From: Chromobacterium haemolyticum DSM 19808
Lineage (GTDB): Bacteria; Pseudomonadota; Gammaproteobacteria; Burkholderiales; Chromobacteriaceae
Length of the DNA stretch: 64,000 nucleotides
Direction: 5' to 3'
NCBI RefSeq assembly: GCF_000711885.1
Contig: NZ_JONK01000006.1
Location: 241,025 to 305,024, forward strand
How positions within the stretch are numbered: the first letter of the stretch is position 1; each line of letters begins with the position of its first letter. Positions 17,401 to 26,119 of the stretch are shown here, in pieces. The translations under genes were made by a program, and so were the position numbers. Below the pieces are notes generated by a model. That model searched no databases and was not told the DNA's origin. It worked only from the letters and a program-made list of their open reading frames with translations.

Positions 17401-19359
17401 TTATTCTTCCGGATGCGCCGTCATCGAAAACACCCGCCTGAACGCTTTCAGCCTGGGTTGATCGTGGAACAAGTCGTCCGGGTAGTAGGCGATATGCCGC
17501 GCCCCCAGAGTGTTGAGTTCTCGCACCGTGGCGGCCAGCTCCGCGGTGGGGATAGGCTTGCGGCTGCGCCAGTCCACCGCCTGTAGCTCGAACACGGTTT
17601 TTTCCAGCGCGCCCGGCTTGGCCGCCACTTTGTCGAACAGGCGCCGCATCCAGGCCTTGGGATCGGCCGCGTTTTCCATATAAGGCATCGCCATCACCGC
17701 CACCCGGTCATAGCGTTTCAGCGCGCTGTCGAAGGACTGGGCGAACCAGGTTTCCGAATCCGGGTTGAGCACCACCTCGGCGTAGAGATTGCGCGCGGTG
17801 CGCAAGTCCGGCTGGTATTGGCGCACCACGGCCGCCAATTCCATGCTGAAGTCGTCCAGCAAGGCGGTTTTGGCTCGCGTCCAGCGCGCCATTTGCTCCG
17901 GATCGGCGCGCACTTCGGCCACACCGGCAGCCAGGCCCTGCCCTTGCCGCGCCAGACGGGCCGCCTGGCCGGCGTCTTCGAAATCGGACAGAGTGGCATC
18001 GTCATGGAACAACAGGCCGCCAAAGCGGGAGCTGCGCGCCAGGTCTTCGTAAATCTCGCGAATCAGCTGGCGCACCGGCGGGGAATACGGAGTCAACCGC
18101 GCATAGCCCTGTGTCTTGGCCTGAGCGCCTCCGGCCTGCTCCGCCAGCACCCGCTCGCCTGCCAGCGGATGGCCCGCTGGCAGTACGAAGCCCAAAAGCG
18201 GCATCCAGGCGTAGACCCTGACGTTGGCCCGGGTCTGCAATTGCCAGGCGGCGCGGTTGAAGAGGTCCGCGCGCATCGGCAGATGGCGGTTGGGGAAATA
18301 CAGCGCCTGCGCCACGCCGTCGCCGTCGGGATCGGCGAAAGCCTGCAGGTAGACGGTGCTCACGCCCATCGCCTTGACCCGGTCCAGCAGCCGGCCCAGG
18401 TTTTCGTCCTGCCGCTTGGGGTCGGGATCATAGATATAGTCCAGGTCCACGTGCATGATGCGGCTGGGTTCGGGCCGGATGCCGTCCGGCCAGCCGTTCA
18501 GCTGCTTGAATTGATAAGCCAGATCGGCCAGGTCCATATTGGCGTCCAGCAGCACCCGGCGCAGCGAGGACAGCGGAGTATCGCGGTCGTTGATGCCCGC
18601 GCCCAGCCCCATGGTCACCGGCATGCCCTCCTTCGCCGCCACCTTCGCCGCCTGCGGCGAATAGCTGCCGTAAGGCCACACCATCGCTCTGGGCGCAACG
18701 CCCAGCCGCGCCTTGAGCAGCGCGCTGTTGCGGCGCAAATCGTCCTGGATGCGCGCCAGATAAGCCGATTCGCTTTCATAACCGCCAGCGCGGTAGGCGC
18801 GGGCAGTCAGGGCCGGCTCAAGATTGCCCTGGGGATTGGCCAGCACGCCCAGATGAGAGGCATAGCTGTGGCTGGCCACTTCCACCAGGCCGCTGGCCCG
18901 CATTTCGCGGATTTGCTCCCAGCTCAGGAATTTGCTCCGCCCCGCCACGCCGTCGCCATAGCTGACTTGGCTACCCTCGGGCGCTTCCAGCCAACTGCCC
19001 ACCAGCGCAATCACGGCCGGTGCCTGGAACAGCTTCAGCACCGGATAGACATTGGTGTACACGCTGCGATAGCCGTCGTCGAAAGTCAGCAGCACCGCCT
19101 TGTCCGGCAAGGGCTTGCCGCCGGCGCGGTCATCCAGCACCTGCTGCAAGCTGACAAAGCTGTAGCCCTGGCCCCGCATCCATTCCATCTGTTTCACCAG
19201 CGCGCGGGCGTCCACCGCGAATGGGTCCGACGCGCCGCTGTCGGTCTTGTCCACCTCGTGGTAGCACAGGATCACCAACCGCCCGGCCGCCGCTTGCGCC
19301 CAGCCGCTCCACAACAGGCAGGCCGTCATCAGGGCCGCCAGCCATTGTTTCATTTTCAT
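17401..19359 (-). CDS. pgaB: poly-beta-1,6-N-acetyl-D-glucosamine N-deacetylase PgaB
   Basis: A 652-aa periplasmic lipoprotein-type enzyme that removes acetyl groups from the polymer so that it can be exported. The signal peptide contains a plausible lipobox (LMTAC). The N-terminal NodB-like deacetylase (about 30-270) shows LLTFDDGYRS and the metal-binding histidines of SHSYASH. The C-terminal glycoside-hydrolase-like domain (about 300-640) shows HVDLDYIYDPD. I chose the start at 19359 because it overlaps the pgaA stop by one base, implying coupling. Confidence 0.93.
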   Translation of the reverse strand: MKMKQWLAALMTACLLWSGWAQAAAGRLVILCYHEVDKTDSGASDPFAVDARALVKQMEWMRGQGYSFVSLQQVLDDRAGGKPLPDKAVLLTFDDGYRSVYTNVYPVLKLFQAPAVIALVGSWLEAPEGSQVSYGDGVAGRSKFLSWEQIREMRASGLVEVASHSYASHLGVLANPQGNLEPALTARAYRAGGYESESAYLARIQDDLRRNSALLKARLGVAPRAMVWPYGSYSPQAAKVAAKEGMPVTMGLGAGINDRDTPLSSLRRVLLDANMDLADLAYQFKQLNGWPDGIRPEPSRIMHVDLDYIYDPDPKRQDENLGRLLDRVKAMGVSTVYLQAFADPDGDGVAQALYFPNRHLPMRADLFNRAAWQLQTRANVRVYAWMPLLGFVLPAGHPLAGERVLAEQAGGAQAKTQGYARLTPYSPPVRQLIREIYEDLARSSRFGGLLFHDDATLSDFEDAGQAARLARQGQGLAAGVAEVRADPEQMARWTRAKTALLDDFSMELAAVVRQYQPDLRTARNLYAEVVLNPDSETWFAQSFDSALKRYDRVAVMAMPYMENAADPKAWMRRLFDKVAAKPGALEKTVFELQAVDWRSRKPIPTAELAATVRELNTLGARHIAYYPDDLFHDQPRLKAFRRVFSMTAHPEE

Positions 19360-21782
19360 CAGAAGCGCCAATCCAGATTGAGATAAACCTTGTTGCCGGT
19401 TTCAGCCTTGCCGTCATAGGGATGACGCACTCGGGTGAAGCCGTAGCGCAGGCTGCCGCGGCTGCCCCAGCGCCACTCTTGTTCCAGCAGCAGACCCCAC
19501 ACGCCGCCGGCGCCGAAATCGCGCTGGGTATAGCTGCCCAGCGTCAAGCCCAAGCGCTGATGCCAGGTGGTTTCGTACTCGCCCCACAGCTTCCATTCCT
19601 GCATCGCCGTCACCGAAGCCTCGCCGTCGGCGCGCGGGTTGAAGTAGCGGGCGGACGGCACCGCGTCATTGGCGCTGGCCGCCAGCGTCAGAATGGTATT
19701 GAGCTTGTAGCGCGGGCCGCTGACCCAGCGCTGGTCCCAGTTGGCCGACACCGCGCGGCGCAGATTGCCGTCGGACAAGGACAGCGCTTCGGCTTGCAAG
19801 GCGTAGCTGCGATAGTCGTCGGCCCGGTATTGCAGGCTCAGTTGGGACCGGTTGCCGCGCACATCGTCCAAGCGGCCTTTCAACGGCGCTTCGGCGCTGT
19901 TCAGCTCGAAGCGAGCGCCCAGCGTCCAATAGTCGTCCGGCGTCCAGTCGTAGCCGGCGAAAGCGCCGCCGCGCCGCCCGCCGTCTATCTGGCCGGTAAG
20001 GCCGAATTCGCCGCGCCCTTGTTCGCCGCGCCATTCCGCGCCCATGCCCAGCGCCTCGTAACGGGCCGAGGCCGTCTCGTTCACATAGCTGGCGCGTTGC
20101 AACTGGTGCAGACCAAACAAGCGCCAGTGGCCGAACGGCGAGGAATACAGCCGCGCCGAGCTTTCCCAGGCGTTTTGTTCGCCCGCGCCCTGGCCGCCGC
20201 TCAAATCCTTCTTCCCCTCCAGCACCAGCTCCGGCCTCCGTTCCAGCCGGGCCCGTTCCCTCAGCTGGCGCACGCCGGCGTTGTCCACATCCAGCTCGTT
20301 CAGCCTCAGCAGCTGGCGGTCCGCCTCGTCCAGCTCCTGCAAGTCCAGCGCGGCGCCGGCCAAGCCGGTTGCCGCCGCTTCCGGCTGGTCCGGTTCGTCC
20401 ACGCTCAGCCGAGTGAATACGCCTCGCGCCAGCCGCGGCCAGCCGCGCATCAGAGCCAGGCTGCCCTGGTTCTGTCGCAATTCGGGATTAAATGACGCTT
20501 CGTCCAGCAAAGCCTCCATCTTCTTCCAGCCCCCGCGGGTGTCCTCTTGGTAGGCGGTCACCATCGCGTCCAGCAAGGCCACGCGCTGGAACGCCGGATT
20601 GAACACGCGCCGGCCGCTGGCGCGGTCGGTTTTCAGCCGGGGAGCGGCGGCTTGCAACGCGGCCAGCTCCCGGCGGCAGGCGGCGTGCTGGCCGGACTCC
20701 AACAGGGCGTAAACCAGGCCGATGCGCCAATCCAGCGCCTCGTCCGCCTGCGGCGCGTCGCGCAGCGCCGAGCGGTACAGCTCCTCTGCGCGCAGCGGCT
20801 GGCGCTGGTTGAGATAAGCGTCGGCCAAGGCCGCGCGGGCATACGGCGACCACGCCTGGCCGGCCCGCTGCCGGTCCAGGGCGATGGCCTGCGCAGACAA
20901 GCCGCGCTGCTGCAACATTTGCACGCGGTCATCCGCCGCCAGCGCGGCGAACGGCGGCCGCGCGGCTTCAGGCCGCGCCGAGATGTCCTGATTAAGCTTC
21001 AGCGCCGCGTCGGTTTGCGCGTGCCGGCCAGGTCCGCTGTCCTGGCTTTCCTGGATGCGTCCCCAACGGCTCAAAGTCGCCGCGCGGTCAAAATCAACCT
21101 GCAAGGCCAGCCGGGGATCCGCGATGGACGCCTGACCTGCCTGCCACGGCGCGCCCAAGCGGAGCAAGCAGCCCAGATAACTGCGCTCCAGCTCCGGGTC
21201 TCCGGGAAAGCGCGCCCGCGCGCGGATCAGATAGTCCAGCGCCCGGGTCAGGTCCCCGCTTTGCAGCAAGACGTATGCACGCGCTCGGGTCAACTCCAGT
21301 TCGTCGGCCGGCGAGCCGGCCGGCGCGGCGTCCAGAGTGGCCAGCGCCGCCGCGCCGTGTCCGGCCTCGGATTGGGCCATCGCCAGCCCGGCGCGGTAGC
21401 CCGCCGCCGGCTGACGCGCCAACAACAAACGGTACAACCGTTCGGCCTCCGCGGCATCGCGTTGGTCGCGCGCAACACGCGCCAGCCGCGCCAGCGTGTC
21501 CGCCGACATGTCGGCTTCGTGGCCAGGCAGCACCCGCAGAGCCTCCGCGCCGCGCCCGCTCCAGCACAGCAGGGTCAAATAATCGTCCAGCAAAGGCGCG
21601 GCCAGCGGTCCGCGCGCGCGCTCCCGCTCCAGCATCGCCAGCGCCGGCGCGGTCTGCCCCGCCCTAGCCTGGACGATGGCCGCCGCGTACTCCGGCTGTT
21701 TCCAGACCGGCGTCTCCGCGCCGGCCGCAGCGCCGGCCAACAACAAACCAGCGGTCAGGCTGGTGAATAGATTTCGCGTCAT
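19359..21782 (-). CDS. pgaA: outer-membrane export porin PgaA
   Basis: An 807-aa protein with a cleavable signal (ending near AAAGA). A long alpha-helical TPR region (about 30-500) is rich in A-x-x-LYR-x-L-L repeats. A C-terminal beta-barrel (about 520-807) ends in the aromatic NLDWRF, as in outer-membrane proteins. It binds de-N-acetylated PNAG in the periplasm and exports it. First gene of the operon; the 5' flank at 21800-21900 is strongly AT-rich and probably holds the promoter. Confidence 0.92.
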   Translation of the reverse strand: MTRNLFTSLTAGLLLAGAAAGAETPVWKQPEYAAAIVQARAGQTAPALAMLERERARGPLAAPLLDDYLTLLCWSGRGAEALRVLPGHEADMSADTLARLARVARDQRDAAEAERLYRLLLARQPAAGYRAGLAMAQSEAGHGAAALATLDAAPAGSPADELELTRARAYVLLQSGDLTRALDYLIRARARFPGDPELERSYLGCLLRLGAPWQAGQASIADPRLALQVDFDRAATLSRWGRIQESQDSGPGRHAQTDAALKLNQDISARPEAARPPFAALAADDRVQMLQQRGLSAQAIALDRQRAGQAWSPYARAALADAYLNQRQPLRAEELYRSALRDAPQADEALDWRIGLVYALLESGQHAACRRELAALQAAAPRLKTDRASGRRVFNPAFQRVALLDAMVTAYQEDTRGGWKKMEALLDEASFNPELRQNQGSLALMRGWPRLARGVFTRLSVDEPDQPEAAATGLAGAALDLQELDEADRQLLRLNELDVDNAGVRQLRERARLERRPELVLEGKKDLSGGQGAGEQNAWESSARLYSSPFGHWRLFGLHQLQRASYVNETASARYEALGMGAEWRGEQGRGEFGLTGQIDGGRRGGAFAGYDWTPDDYWTLGARFELNSAEAPLKGRLDDVRGNRSQLSLQYRADDYRSYALQAEALSLSDGNLRRAVSANWDQRWVSGPRYKLNTILTLAASANDAVPSARYFNPRADGEASVTAMQEWKLWGEYETTWHQRLGLTLGSYTQRDFGAGGVWGLLLEQEWRWGSRGSLRYGFTRVRHPYDGKAETGNKVYLNLDWRF

Positions 21783-21996
21783 GCTTGACCCGTCATGGCC
21801 TCTATCAACATCAAGTTATAAGTTATTAAACGAATACTAAATTTCACTCAATTAGATAGCAAATTTTTTTTCTATTTAAATTTATTATTTAAAACAGTCC
21901 GCATGGAAACCTACCCCACTCGCATGAGGCCAATATAGCCGCTGGCGCGCGGCTTGCTGGCTCGACTGGCCAATTCAGCTCTTCCAAAAATTACGC
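21783..21996. promoter_or_regulatory. divergent promoter region pgaA / VOC gene
   Basis: The AT-rich block 21820-21890 gives several -10-like words on the minus strand. No single pga promoter can be fixed by eye. No gene present. Confidence 0.4.
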
Positions 21997-22024
21997 TTGA
22001 CGTATAGTTTGCATAACGTACTAT
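21997..22024 (+). promoter_or_regulatory. promoter and palindromic operator of the VOC gene
   Basis: TTGACG and TACTAT are separated by 16 bp. The inverted repeat ATAGT/ACTAT spans the spacer and -10 box, a likely site for the MarR regulator encoded next door. Confidence 0.55.
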
Positions 22025-22071
22025 ATGACGACAGGCGGCCGCCTCACCTCATCCCCTTAAGGAATCGAACT

Positions 22072-22551
22072 ATGGCTATCGAAGTATTGGAATTGCACCA
22101 TCAAGGCTTGCGCATGCCGCTGAACCTGGTTGAGGCCATGGGCGCGTTTTACCGCGACGTGCTGGGCCTGGATGCCGACGGCGGCCGCTGGCACATCCCC
22201 GGAGTGCCCGGATTTTTCCTGGACCTGGGCAACGACTGCCAGATTCATCTGCTGGGCAACGACGGCGCATCCCCGTATGCGCAGGGCGCGGATCAGGACC
22301 CGGTAGACAATCACGTGGCGCTGGCGGTGAGGGACATCGCCCAAGCGGAGGCGGAACTGCTGCGGCAAGGCATCGCTCACTGGAAACAGGCCAACGTCGC
22401 CGCGCCGGAACTGACGCAATTATTCCTGCGCGACCCCGCGGGCCACTTGATAGAGCTGCATCAGATCGGCCATTGCCGCTGCAAAGCCAGCGACCGCGCC
22501 CGCGCCGACGCGCTGGCGGCGGCGGGCGCGCAGCCCAGCGCGCCGCGCTGA
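22072..22551 (+). CDS. VOC-superfamily (glyoxalase/bleomycin resistance-like) protein
   Basis: A 159-aa protein with two beta-alpha-beta-beta-beta modules. Candidate metal ligands are the His of LELHHQG, the DNHVALAV segment and the Glu of HLIELHQ. Substrate unknown; related proteins act as glyoxalases, thiol transferases or dioxygenases. ATG at 22072 with AAGGA upstream. It is convergent with the MarR gene (9-bp gap) and carries a palindrome in its promoter, so the pair may form a stress-response unit. Confidence 0.82.
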   Translation: MAIEVLELHHQGLRMPLNLVEAMGAFYRDVLGLDADGGRWHIPGVPGFFLDLGNDCQIHLLGNDGASPYAQGADQDPVDNHVALAVRDIAQAEAELLRQGIAHWKQANVAAPELTQLFLRDPAGHLIELHQIGHCRCKASDRARADALAAAGAQPSAPR

Positions 22552-22560
22552 AAAACGGGT

Positions 22561-23127
22561 TCAGTCCGCTTTCAATCTACTCCACACCTTGGCGAGCAAG
22601 GACCAAAGCGCCGCGCATTCGCTCTCGTCCAGCGCCTCGGTCAGGCGCTGGCAAGCGCGCCAGAAACCCGGCAGCGCTTGCCGCAGCAGTTCCCGGCCGG
22701 CCTCGGTCAGGCTCAGCTCCAGGCTGCGGCGGTCTTCGTCTCGCAATTGTCTTTGCAGCAGGCCGCGTCGTTCCAGCCAATCCAACTGGCCGGTGACGGT
22801 GGAGCGGGTCACCCCTAGATAGTCGGCAATCGCCGACGGGGTGAGCGGCCCGTTCCGCCACCACCCCCGCTCTTGCAGCGAAAACAGCATCAACACGTTC
22901 AGCTTGCTTTCGGTCACATCCAAGGACCGCAAATCCGCGTTCACCGCGCCCAGCACGTCGTCGCTCAACCACAGCAGCAGCAGGCCGAGCCCGGCGTGGG
23001 TCTGGCTCACCTCCTCGCCGGCGCTATGCGTCAGCAATTGCAAATGTGGGGCGATGGCCGGCTCCAGCGCGCGCGTGGCGGCGGAAGCATCAGATGGAGG
23101 AAAGGAGGTGGCGGCGGCGTCGGACAT
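22561..23127 (-). CDS. MarR-family transcriptional regulator
   Basis: A 188-aa regulator. Its winged helix-turn-helix (about 75-150) includes LTPSAIADYLGVTRSTVTGQ and the wing RDEDRRSLELSLTEAG. The N-terminal 40 residues are unusual in length. I chose the ATG at 23127; no strong ribosome site is visible, and an upstream in-frame ATG would add 30 atypical residues. It is convergent with the VOC gene, whose promoter palindrome is a plausible target. Confidence 0.85.
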   Translation of the reverse strand: MSDAAATSFPPSDASAATRALEPAIAPHLQLLTHSAGEEVSQTHAGLGLLLLWLSDDVLGAVNADLRSLDVTESKLNVLMLFSLQERGWWRNGPLTPSAIADYLGVTRSTVTGQLDWLERRGLLQRQLRDEDRRSLELSLTEAGRELLRQALPGFWRACQRLTEALDESECAALWSLLAKVWSRLKAD

Positions 23128-23461
23128 GGCTTCAAGACAAGAGGAGGAATCAAACCCGCAGCAGGCTTCGCCTACCGCGGAAACGAGGGCAGCGCGCGGG
23201 GCTCCCGCGGCTATCATAGTGGCCGGCCCGGCGCGACGCAAACGTCCGCGGGCCCGATCGCTCAGCCCGCCGGCTCCCTGGCGGATTTGCAAGCGCCCTT
23301 CTTGAAGATCTCGCGGTTGCGGTCCGTAGCCGGCGGTTAAGAATCGACGAGGATGGCCCCCGTCCAGTGGCCATCGGTGGGATTGGATGTCAGAATGAAT
23401 GGCGGCCCTGATCCATCAGCCGCGCGCGCTCACAAGTTCATCAATGATTGAATCAAGCATC
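23128..23461. other. intergenic, nothing recognised
   Basis: GC-rich spacer upstream of the MarR gene. I found no coding sequence or RNA motif I can defend. Confidence 0.4.
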
Positions 23462-23464
23462 TCA

Positions 23465-23601
23465 GAAGGTGTTTACGATCTCGCGAGCAAGACAAAGCGA
23501 AAACCGTTGAGAAAGCGGAATGGTCATACGGGGTATGAGCATTTCGAAGCGGTACTCACCGTGTCGAGTCTCACGAGGCGCAGCAGACTTTGAACAGGCT
23601 C
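23465..23601 (-). mobile_element. family A repeat, copy A7, TCA duplication
   Basis: A 137-bp inverted copy (GAAGGTGTTTACGATC to GACTTTGAACAGGCTC) flanked by TCA at 23462-23464 and 23602-23604. The right TCA is the TGA stop codon of the ChaN-family gene. The TCA pair shows that the middle base of the TNA target varies. Confidence 0.85.
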
Positions 23602-24432
23602 TCAGCGCCGGACCGGCGCGACAAACCAGACATAATCGGCCTGCCCCGCATCCAGCTTCATGCCCTCTTCCGCCAGGATCAACACCCGCAGCGGCGCTTG
23701 CGGCTGCAAGTCGCGCACATGCAGCGGCACGCCGATGTCGGCGGCGGCATGGTAGGCGCCGGCAATCAGCAAAGCCGGCGCCGGCGCGGCCAACAGCCTC
23801 TCGGCCATGCGCCGGTCGCGCGCCTGCTGCACCGCCAGCATCGAGGCCAGGTGCTCGGCCGTGAGCTGTCCACCGTGCTCCTCGCGGATCAGTTCGCTCA
23901 GTTTGACGCGCACCTCCGGCCGCGCGGACGCCTGCCCCGACAATTGCGCTTGGCTGCGGTATACCGTCCGCATCTCGCTCTTGTCCAGATTGGCTGCCAG
24001 CAAGGGATAAGGCGCGCTCAACGCATGCTCGGCCAGCTTGCCGTACAAGGGCCACGGCCAACCCGGCTGCCAATCCACCGCCTGCGCCAACGCCTTGCCG
24101 GACAAACGCTGGCCAGCGCGCAGCGCCGCCTGAGTCTGTTCCACCTTGGCTTGTTGCGACGGCGTCAGCATTTCCAGCAGTACGCTGCCCTGCGGCCGGC
24201 GCGCCGCCAGTTCCGCCGCCAGCCAGCGTTCGATGCGGTGGTGCTCGGGGTTATCGTGCTTTTCCCCCACCAACAAACGCGGCGCCGGAGCCAGGCGCTG
24301 CAACAATTGCGCCGGCTGCAAGGCCTCGCCGCTGCGCAAGTCCACGATGCGGCCGGGTGGATCGGTCTCCTGAGGCAAGGCGGCGCAGCCGCTCAGCAGC
24401 ACAATGCCCAGCAGCTTCCAAATTGACTTCAT
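23602..24432 (-). CDS. ChaN-family lipoprotein
   Basis: A 276-aa lipoprotein with signal peptide and lipobox LLSGC (Cys16). The ChaN domain (about 50-260) contains the LLVGEKHDNPEHHRIE motif typical of this EreA/ChaN superfamily. Homologues bind haem and are iron-regulated (ChaN of Campylobacter, PhuW-type proteins). The stop codon coincides with the target duplication of repeat A7. A hexamer array upstream resembles a Fur site. It is divergent from the NemR-like TetR gene. Confidence 0.82.
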   Translation of the reverse strand: MKSIWKLLGIVLLSGCAALPQETDPPGRIVDLRSGEALQPAQLLQRLAPAPRLLVGEKHDNPEHHRIERWLAAELAARRPQGSVLLEMLTPSQQAKVEQTQAALRAGQRLSGKALAQAVDWQPGWPWPLYGKLAEHALSAPYPLLAANLDKSEMRTVYRSQAQLSGQASARPEVRVKLSELIREEHGGQLTAEHLASMLAVQQARDRRMAERLLAAPAPALLIAGAYHAAADIGVPLHVRDLQPQAPLRVLILAEEGMKLDAGQADYVWFVAPVRR

Positions 24433-24481
24433 AACGGCTCCCTATCGCATCGGCGCTGACGTAAGATTTCAGTATCTTAAT

Positions 24482-24508
24482 TGCAATTGATTCTTATTGT
24501 TATTAATA
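24482..24508 (-). promoter_or_regulatory. possible Fur box upstream of chaN-like gene
   Basis: On the minus strand consecutive hexamers AATAAC, AATAAG and AATCAA resemble Fur GATAAT units, about 50 bp before the lipoprotein start. Match is moderate. Confidence 0.35.
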
Positions 24509-24597
24509 AAATACCTAAGGGAACTGCATTCAGGCCCTCCAAGCCGCCCGCCCGCGCATCGCGGGCACGATGTCTCTCGCAAAGGGGGATAAATTTC

Positions 24598-24626
24598 TTG
24601 AAACTAGACGACCGGTCTAGTAGAAT
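24598..24626 (+). promoter_or_regulatory. promoter with embedded NemR-like operator
   Basis: TTGAAA and TAGAAT are separated by exactly 17 bp. The spacer is the palindrome CTAGACGACCGGTCTAG. The predicted transcription start (about 24632-24634) coincides with the ATG at 24634, suggesting a leaderless, autoregulated mRNA. Confidence 0.72.
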
Positions 24627-24633
24627 TCAGCCT

Positions 24634-25230
24634 ATGTCACGTCCCAACCAGTTTTCTGATACTCGCGAACACCTGCTGGCCACCGGCGAAGCCATCATTC
24701 TAGGCAAGAGCTTCTCCGCCGTGGGCCTGGCGGAAATCCTCGGCGCGGCCGGCGTGCCCAAGGGTTCGTTCTACCATTACTTCCGCAGCAAGGAAGGCTA
24801 TGGCGTGGAACTGCTGCGCCGTTATTTTGAGAAATACGACGGCAAACTGGTTAGCTTTCTATCCAAGGACGCCGGCAGCGCCCGCGATTGCCTATTGCAT
24901 TATTTCGACGGCTGGCTGGAAACCCATCGCTGCGACGAGCCGCAACGCTGTTGTCTGGCGGTGAAGCTGGCGGCCGAGGTGTCCGACCTGTCCGAGCCGA
25001 TGCGTGAAGCGCTGGCCGAGGGCATGGGCTTTGTGGTGCGCAATCTGGCCGCTTGCATCCGCCGCGGCCAACAGGAAGGGTCTCTGGACGCGGACCTGCT
25101 GCCGGACGAAACCGCCAGCGCGCTGTATAGCCTGTGGGTGGGCAGCGCTCTGCTGTTCAAAACCCAACATTCGCGCGCGCCGCTGCTGGCGGCGATGGCG
25201 CACACGCAACAGATTCTGCGCGCGCCTTAG
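24634..25230 (+). CDS. TetR-family repressor, NemR-like
   Basis: A 198-aa TetR regulator. The N-terminal helix-turn-helix (about 8-55) contains SAVGLAEILGAAGVPKGSFYHYF. The ligand domain includes cysteines (HRCDEPQRCCLAVK) suited to sensing electrophiles, as NemR does. No ribosome site precedes the ATG, consistent with a leaderless transcript. The same operator word lies in its own promoter and before the downstream nitroreductase/alkene reductase genes, so it probably represses both. Confidence 0.88.
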   Translation: MSRPNQFSDTREHLLATGEAIILGKSFSAVGLAEILGAAGVPKGSFYHYFRSKEGYGVELLRRYFEKYDGKLVSFLSKDAGSARDCLLHYFDGWLETHRCDEPQRCCLAVKLAAEVSDLSEPMREALAEGMGFVVRNLAACIRRGQQEGSLDADLLPDETASALYSLWVGSALLFKTQHSRAPLLAAMAHTQQILRAP

Positions 25231-25300
25231 CCTTCAGAACCCGCCAAGGCAAGGCCGCTCACTCCCCGCTCCCCGGAGCGGGTTATTTTGAAATTACAAC

Positions 25301-25315
25301 TAGACGACTGGTCTA
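25301..25315. promoter_or_regulatory. second NemR-like operator
   Basis: TAGACGACTGGTCTA differs from the TetR-promoter copy (TAGACGACCGGTCTA) by one base and lies 18 bp before the nitroreductase ATG. Confidence 0.75.
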
Positions 25316-25333
25316 CTTCAAGGAGCCTAAAGC

Positions 25334-26074
25334 ATGAATCAAACACTGGAACTGATGCAAGAGCACCGCAGCGTGCGCAGCTACCAAGACAAGCCCATTC
25401 CCGCCGAGGTGCTGGATGCAGTGCTGGACGCCGCCTGGAAAGGCCCCACCTCCATCAACGGCCAGCAAGTGACGCTGGTGGTGGTTCAGGATGCTGAACG
25501 CCGCCGGAAAATCGCCGAGATCGCCGGCGGTCAGCCGTGGATCGCCCAAGCGCCGGTCTTTGTCGCCATTGTTCCCGACTTCTACAAAACCCGGATCGGC
25601 GTGGAAAAAGCCGGTTCCGAGCAAGTGATACACAATAGCGTGGAAGCCTTCGCCGTCGGCGCGGTGGACGCCGGCATCGCGCTGGGCAACATCATGACCG
25701 CGGCCCGCTCCGCCGGCCTCAGCGTGGTGCCCATCGGCGGCATCCGCCGCGATCCGCAGGCCATGGTGGAGCTGCTGGAACTGCCGGAACTGACCTTCCC
25801 GCTGGTGGGTGTGGTGCTGGGCTACGCCGATCAGGACAGCGCGATCAAGCCGCGGCTGCCGCGCGCCAGCTTCGTGCATCGTGAACGCTACCAAGCGGCG
25901 GAACTGCCTGCAATGATCGCGCAGTACGACGCCGCCATCATGGATTACTGGAAGAGCATTCAGCGCGCAGACGGCCAGCCCTGGTCCGCCAACACCGCGC
26001 AGTACTACCGCAACGTGTATTTCCCGCAGGTCGCGCCGGTGGCGCGCAAACAGGGTTTCGGCTTCGATCAGTGA
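25334..26074 (+). CDS. NADPH-dependent oxidoreductase, NfsA-type nitroreductase family
   Basis: A 246-aa FMN enzyme of the nitroreductase superfamily (NfsA/FRP group). Typical segments are EHRSVRSYQDKPIPAEVLDAVLDAAW near the N-terminus (given in pieces: HRSVRSYQDKPIP, FMN contact), then TSINGQQ and GLSVVPIGGIRRDPQ. It reduces nitroaromatics or quinones with NADPH. AAGGAG precedes the ATG. It is first in a two-gene unit with the NemA-like reductase, behind a NemR-like operator, so a role in electrophile detoxification is likely. Confidence 0.86.
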   Translation: MNQTLELMQEHRSVRSYQDKPIPAEVLDAVLDAAWKGPTSINGQQVTLVVVQDAERRRKIAEIAGGQPWIAQAPVFVAIVPDFYKTRIGVEKAGSEQVIHNSVEAFAVGAVDAGIALGNIMTAARSAGLSVVPIGGIRRDPQAMVELLELPELTFPLVGVVLGYADQDSAIKPRLPRASFVHRERYQAAELPAMIAQYDAAIMDYWKSIQRADGQPWSANTAQYYRNVYFPQVAPVARKQGFGFDQ

Positions 26075-26119
26075 TCGCGACCGCCCCATTTTCTCCCGCT
26101 TAGAGCCAAGGAAACCGCA

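Noticed and set aside
17818..19386. A long open frame on the plus strand over pgaB
   Set aside because: Shadow of the deacetylase gene, which has all catalytic motifs on the minus strand.
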